Shown here: positions 5,814-8,798 of the stretch, in pieces
Position numbering within the stretch: the first letter of the stretch is position 1
Layout: every line of letters starts with the position of its first letter
Origin: Ardenticatenia bacterium
GTDB lineage: Bacteria > Chloroflexota > Anaerolineae > Aggregatilineales > Ch27
Length of the DNA stretch: 8,798 nucleotides
Reading direction: 5' to 3'
Assembly: GCA_026983935.1 (NCBI GenBank)
Contig: JALSTC010000659.1
Location: forward strand, 1 to 8,798
Notes under the pieces: generated by a model
The model's input: only the letters and a program-made list of their open reading frames with translations
Databases searched by the model: none
What the model was told of the DNA's origin: nothing
Position numbers and translations under genes: made by a program

Positions 5814-6716
5814 CTACACTTTCTGACGACGTGCGACACCGAACAGACCGGTGGGCCGAACGACGAGGATGATCAACAGCAGGGCAAAGGCGATAGGGTC
5901 TCGCCAGGTTGACGAAATACCGAACGGCTGCCCCAGGGCCACCACGAAAATTTCCACAAAGCCCAGCAGCAGACCGCCCAGAAATGCCCCCCGGATATCA
6001 CCGATACCGCCAACCACGGCGGCGATAAAGGCTTTCCAGCCAACTCGCAGGCCCATGTACGGGTTCAGCACCGGGAAGGCCACGCCCCATAAAATACCGG
6101 CGGCGGCGGCCAGGCCGGTCCCCAGGATAAAAGTCAGCGAAATAATTTGATCCTGCGAGACGCCCATCAGCGGCACGGCAAATTTGTCATAGGAGATGGC
6201 ACGCATGGCCATGCCCCACTTGGTGCGCTGCACAATGGCGTAGAGGCCGAGGAAAAGCAGAATGGACAGCACAATGATCAGGATTTTGACATTGCTGATG
6301 CTGAAGCCCGCGACGTCATATGTCTCGGTGACGATGAAATTCTCCGGGTAGTTGCGCGGATCAGCACCGGTCAGGGCCAGCATCCCGTTTTCCAGCAGCA
6401 GGCCTACCCCCAGCGCGGTGATCACTGCCGAAAGCCGGGAAGCATGGCGCAGCGGTTTGTAGGCGACGCGCTCGATGACGACGCCCAGTATCGCCGTCAG
6501 CACCATCGAAAGCAGCAGCGTGGGGACAAAGGGCAGGTTGAGCACCATAGACCCGAAAACCCCCAGAAACGCGCCGACCATGAAGATGTCCCCATGTGCA
6601 AAGTTAATGAGCAGCAGCACGCCGTACACCATGGTATAGCCCAACGCAATCAGCGCGTAGAGGCTGCCAAGCTGCAGCGCATTGAGAAACTGCTGCACGA
6701 GAAAGTTCAAATCCAT
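5814..6716 (-). CDS. livH: Branched-chain amino acid type ABC transporter permease LivH
   Basis: A 300-residue membrane permease, standard length for LivH, which forms the translocation path together with LivM. Family marks are LINFAHGDIFMVGAF (36-50), the ATPase-docking loop MRAISYDKFAVPLMGVS (171-187), VVGGIGDIRGAFLGG (234-248) and RPTGLFG near the C terminus (287-293). About eight hydrophobic segments are visible. The start at 6716 is preceded by GGAGAG about 8 nt upstream. A longer reading frame reaching 6821 would extend through a GC stem-loop and add an unlikely polar N terminus, so it was rejected. The stop is 10 nt before the livM start; the gap to the upstream binding-protein gene is 128 nt. 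Confidence 0.96.
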   Translation of the reverse strand: MDLNFLVQQFLNALQLGSLYALIALGYTMVYGVLLLINFAHGDIFMVGAFLGVFGSMVLNLPFVPTLLLSMVLTAILGVVIERVAYKPLRHASRLSAVITALGVGLLLENGMLALTGADPRNYPENFIVTETYDVAGFSISNVKILIIVLSILLFLGLYAIVQRTKWGMAMRAISYDKFAVPLMGVSQDQIISLTFILGTGLAAAAGILWGVAFPVLNPYMGLRVGWKAFIAAVVGGIGDIRGAFLGGLLLGFVEIFVVALGQPFGISSTWRDPIAFALLLIILVVRPTGLFGVARRQKV

Positions 6717-6806
6717 CGGGTGGCTCTCCGATACGATTTCCGGTCGATGTGACGAAAAGAGGCGTCCTGCCTGTTCAGGTGCAGGCGCACACGGTGGAGA
6801 GAAACA

Positions 6807-6833
6807 GGAGCGCCCCACCACGCGGGGCGCTCC
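6807..6833 (-). other. Perfect 10-bp GC-rich stem-loop between the binding-protein gene and livH
   Basis: GGAGCGCCCC (6807-6816) and GGGGCGCTCC (6824-6833) form a perfect 10-bp stem with a 7-nt loop, 11 nt after the binding-protein stop. On the minus strand it is followed only by CTGTTTCTC, not a real T-run. It may be a partial terminator or an mRNA 3'-end stabiliser that leaves more binding protein than permease, a common arrangement in ABC importer operons. It could also be an exonuclease barrier only. Confidence 0.7.
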
Positions 6834-6844
6834 CGGTAACGAGT

Positions 6845-8056
6845 TTACGATCCGGATTCTTCGCTGCCCATGTCCTCAGGCGGGAAGCCGGGCGGGCAGG
6901 CCGAGTCGTAGTACGTGAACTCACCATCCTGAATCTGGATGATGACCGCGCACTTGATCGGGTCACCCTGCTCATCAAAGCTCATGATGCCGGTAACGCC
7001 CTCGAACAGCTCAATGCTGGCCAGTGCGTCGCGGATGTCTTCCCGTTCCAGCGACTGTGCATTTTCAATCGCCGTGAAGAGCATCTGGAAGGCATCGTAG
7101 GTCAGCGCCGCCACGTCATCCGGGCGCTCATCATAGCGTTCTTCATAGGCCTGGATGAAGGTCTGGGCGACATCGGTGGCGATGTCCGGCGCATAGTGCG
7201 TGCTGAAGAACAGCCCGTTGCAGGCGTCGCCGCACAGGTCGAGCAGGTCAGGCGTGCCCCAGCTATCGCTGCCGATGATCGGGCCTTCGTAGCCCAGTTC
7301 GCGGGCCTGCTGCACGATCAGCGGCACTTCGTTGTAGTACTGCGGCGTGAAGATGACATCCGGTTCTGCCGCGATAATGTTGGTCAACTGTGAGCTGAAG
7401 TCGGTGTCGCCGGTGGTGAAGCTTTCAAAGGCGACGATCTCGATGCCGGCTTCTTCGGCTGCATCACGGAAGTTCTCTGCCAGCCCCTTGGGGTAGTCAC
7501 TGGCGATGTCGTAGAGCACTGCTGCCGTCTCCGCGCCAAATTCCTCTTTGGCGAAGTTGGCATCCACCGGCCCCTGGAAGGGGTCAAGGAAGGCCACGCG
7601 GAAGACCCACGGGCGGTCAAGGGTGGTGTTGGGGTTGGTGGACCACGGGCTGATCATCGGGGTCTCGCGATCATTGGCAACCTGGCCGGTCGGAACGGCC
7701 TGCTTGCTGGACTGCGGGCCGATGATGGCGATCACTTCCTCGTCCACGATCAGGCGGGTGGCCGCCGCAACCGAGGATTCGGCTTTGGACTCGTTGTCCT
7801 CAACCACGATGATGACCTCATAGTTTTCGCCGTCAATTTCCAGGCCGCACTCGGCATTGATCTCATCCACAGCCATTTCGGCGGCCTGTACGGTGCTCTC
7901 ACCGACCTTGGGGATGTCGCCGGTCAGGGGGGCAATCACGCCGATGACGGCTTCGCCGACAAAGTCGCATTCATCCTGCGCGGCGGCGGGCAGCCCGCCA
8001 AAGACCGGCAGGATAATCGCCAGTACCAGAACCAGAGTCAATAAACGTTTGTTCAT
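6845..8056 (-). CDS. livK: Secreted substrate-binding protein of the Liv/HAAT ABC importer (periplasmic binding protein type 1)
   Basis: A 403-residue extracytoplasmic receptor that captures the ligand and delivers it to LivHM. Residues 1-27 are a Sec signal: MNKR, a long hydrophobic core, and a likely AAAQ cleavage area. The mature part begins with the family pattern VIGVIAPLTGDIPKVG (37-52), then IIGPQSSKQA (111-120), ISPWSTNP (135-142), a RPWVFRV segment (148-154), Y188 and a D-rich hinge, then ALTYDAF (317-323). There is no lipobox: C30 is preceded by QDE. Six cysteines (C30, C70, C275, C279, C369, C387) might form disulfides. The C-terminal tail is acidic and Gly/Ser-rich. The start at 8056 has AAGGAG about 10 nt upstream. 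Branched-chain amino acids are the default ligand, but amides, urea or aromatic compounds use the same family, so the symbol is provisional. Confidence 0.93.
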   Translation of the reverse strand: MNKRLLTLVLVLAIILPVFGGLPAAAQDECDFVGEAVIGVIAPLTGDIPKVGESTVQAAEMAVDEINAECGLEIDGENYEVIIVVEDNESKAESSVAAATRLIVDEEVIAIIGPQSSKQAVPTGQVANDRETPMISPWSTNPNTTLDRPWVFRVAFLDPFQGPVDANFAKEEFGAETAAVLYDIASDYPKGLAENFRDAAEEAGIEIVAFESFTTGDTDFSSQLTNIIAAEPDVIFTPQYYNEVPLIVQQARELGYEGPIIGSDSWGTPDLLDLCGDACNGLFFSTHYAPDIATDVAQTFIQAYEERYDERPDDVAALTYDAFQMLFTAIENAQSLEREDIRDALASIELFEGVTGIMSFDEQGDPIKCAVIIQIQDGEFTYYDSACPPGFPPEDMGSEESGS

Positions 8057-8212
8057 AGCCTTGCTCTCTCCTTCTCACCCAGCTTTATTGCGTAAAAACG
8101 AACGAGAAATCACTTGTGCTGATCTGCTGATGTGTACCCTCCTTCTCACTAACGCGGACACTGCGAGCACACGCCATAGATGGCCCGCAGGGGGCCAGGC
8201 GGCTCAGACATT

Positions 8213-8218
8213 ATTATA
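8213..8218 (-). promoter_or_regulatory. Candidate -10 box for the importer operon
   Basis: The minus strand reads TATAAT here, an exact -10 consensus, about 155 nt upstream of the binding-protein start. The hexamer 17 nt further upstream (TCAATG) is a poor -35 and lies inside the inverted repeat at 8238-8268, as expected for an activator- or repressor-controlled promoter. No other minus-strand candidate in the region is better placed. Confidence 0.4.
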
Positions 8219-8237
8219 TTGCAAAAAAGGCTGAACA

Positions 8238-8268
8238 TTGATTGAGGAGTACCGTAGCACTCAATCAA
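8238..8268. promoter_or_regulatory. Perfect 9-bp inverted repeat TTGATTGAG-N13-CTCAATCAA, candidate operator
   Basis: TTGATTGAG (8238-8246) and CTCAATCAA (8260-8268) are exact reverse complements separated by 13 nt. The left arm overlaps the -35 position of the candidate importer promoter whose -10 is at 8213-8218. On the minus strand the repeat is followed, 9 nt on, by TTTTTT (8228-8223), so it could also be read as a poor terminator-like hairpin. The operator reading fits the position better. Confidence 0.45.
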
Positions 8269-8572
8269 AGATGATGCGGTGTTGCTGCGGGGCAGCCTGT
8301 CCTTACATGCCGATGATCCGACGTGCGCCATGTTTTCCCCTATGAGGCGCTCAATGCGTGCGATGATTTTCGGATGTTTGCGCGGTTTCCCGTTGTGGGC
8401 ACCGATCGGTTTTAACAGGCCTTGCTACCTATAGAAGCAGTGTATTGTCATTCCCAGAACTGCTGCCGCTGCCAGTGAACTCCCTGTGATGGTGGTTCCA
8501 GTACGCTAACGTATCACTTCTGTTGTTTTATTATAACGCGGTTGACGCATTTTTCTGTTCTCTCAATAAGTG

Positions 8573-8578
8573 TATACT
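8573..8578 (+). promoter_or_regulatory. Candidate -10 box for alr
   Basis: TATACT lies 36 nt before the alr start, a typical -10 distance for a short leader. The region 15-19 nt upstream is T-rich but has no good -35; the TTGACG at 8542-8547 is 25 nt away, too far to pair with this box. It is therefore a plausible but weak promoter. Confidence 0.4.
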
Positions 8579-8614
8579 AAACCCGGCATTCTTCAAAACA
8601 GGCAGGTACCAATA

Positions 8615-8798
8615 ATGTCCGGTATGTTAGATGCATCTCCCCCCGATTTGGACACACCCCTCACTTACGCCATCATTGATCTGGACGCCATCGCCCATAA
8701 CATCCAGGCCCTCAAAGCGCATATCGGCCCGACGGTCACCCTGATCGCCGTGGTCAAAGCCAACGCCTACGGGCATGGCGCGGTTGAAGTGGCCAGCA
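8615..8798 (+). CDS. alr: Alanine racemase (N-terminal 61 residues; gene continues beyond the right edge)
   Basis: This is the start of alanine racemase, the PLP enzyme that converts L-alanine to D-alanine for peptidoglycan. The visible part has the family opening, an AIIDLDAIAHNIQALK segment (19-34), followed by the PLP-binding motif VVKANAYGHGA (46-56), in which K48 forms the Schiff base with the cofactor. The lysine is a few residues later than in well-known Alr proteins because of a short polar N-terminal extension (MSGMLDASPPDLDTP). An ATG three codons later (8624) is an alternative start, and the ribosome-binding site (AGGCAGG) is only moderate. The gene is divergent from the importer operon and runs off the window. 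Only 61 of about 370 residues can be seen, but the motif is diagnostic. Confidence 0.93.
   Translation, partial: MSGMLDASPPDLDTPLTYAIIDLDAIAHNIQALKAHIGPTVTLIAVVKANAYGHGAVEVAS

Larger units (their letters stand above)
8057..8614. promoter_or_regulatory. Divergent intergenic region between the importer operon and alr
   Basis: This 558-nt stretch has no convincing gene on either strand. It should carry both divergent promoters. Visible items are a 10-nt direct repeat TCCTTCTCAC (8069-8078 and 8140-8149; on the minus strand both copies read as part of a Shine-Dalgarno-like GAAGGAG run), a small hairpin TGGCCC/GGGCCA (8181-8197), a minus-strand -10 box (8213-8218) with a perfect 9-bp inverted repeat upstream (8238-8268), a short dyad around GCTGCGGGGCAGC (8284-8296), the palindrome ACCGATCGGT (8401-8410) and a plus-strand -10 box (8573-8578). 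The part from about 8270 to 8520 holds nothing else I recognise. Confidence 0.6.

Noticed and set aside
5159..5872. Plus-strand open frame opposite livM
   Set aside because: The product is His/Gln/Asp-rich, as expected of antisense to a membrane protein; there is no ribosome-binding context or family pattern.
8149..8331. 60-codon minus-strand open frame in the divergent intergenic region
   Set aside because: It has no recognisable motif, poor start context, and overlaps the predicted promoter and operator of the importer.
8401..8410. Palindrome ACCGATCGGT followed by TTTT as a plus-strand terminator
   Set aside because: A 10-bp palindrome with no loop cannot form a normal terminator hairpin and no plus-strand gene ends upstream; it was noted only as an intergenic dyad.
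8542..8578. TTGACG plus TATACT as a complete sigma-70 promoter for alr
   Set aside because: The spacing is 25 nt, outside the functional range; only the -10 box was kept as a weak candidate.

Overview
The window looks like a chromosomal segment from an anaerobic or facultatively anaerobic bacterium. Gene density is high, GC is moderate to high, and start sites mostly have purine-rich Shine-Dalgarno sequences. The mix of a nickel carbon monoxide dehydrogenase, a stand-alone MetE-type methyltransferase and a branched-chain amino acid type ABC importer fits a Chloroflexota (Anaerolineae-like) genome. That placement is inference from gene style, not a marker-based assignment.

Seven complete genes plus the start of cooS run on the minus strand. 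One gene, alr, runs on the plus strand at the right edge and is cut by it. Reading in the direction of minus-strand transcription from the right, a complete high-affinity ABC importer of the Liv/HAAT family comes first: a secreted type-1 periplasmic binding protein (6845-8056), the permeases livH (5814-6716) and livM (4319-5803), and the ATPases livG (3565-4338) and livF (2861-3565). livH to livF are packed with 1-20 nt overlaps or short gaps and are almost certainly cotranscribed. A perfect 10-bp GC stem-loop sits between the binding-protein gene and livH, where it could set unequal expression.

After livF come a 139-nt gap with a possible terminator and then a 348-residue protein like the C-terminal catalytic domain of MetE (1675-2721). 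A 369-nt AT-rich intergenic region full of dyad symmetries follows. Next is a two-gene unit: a small HMA-fold protein whose metal-binding CxxC has become GxxH (910-1305), and, 15 nt on, the anaerobic Ni-Fe-S carbon monoxide dehydrogenase cooS (894 to the left edge, truncated by the window).

The right intergenic region (8057-8614, 558 nt) separates the importer from the divergent alanine racemase gene. It holds a plausible minus-strand -10 box with a perfect 9-bp inverted repeat just upstream, and a -10 box for alr. No tRNA, rRNA, CRISPR array, insertion sequence or attachment site was seen.

The part most worth attention is the left third: CODH, an HMA-like partner without its canonical cysteines, and a MetE-core enzyme that might take methyl groups from a corrinoid protein. 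Together they suggest a CO / one-carbon module with an unassigned metallochaperone-like component.
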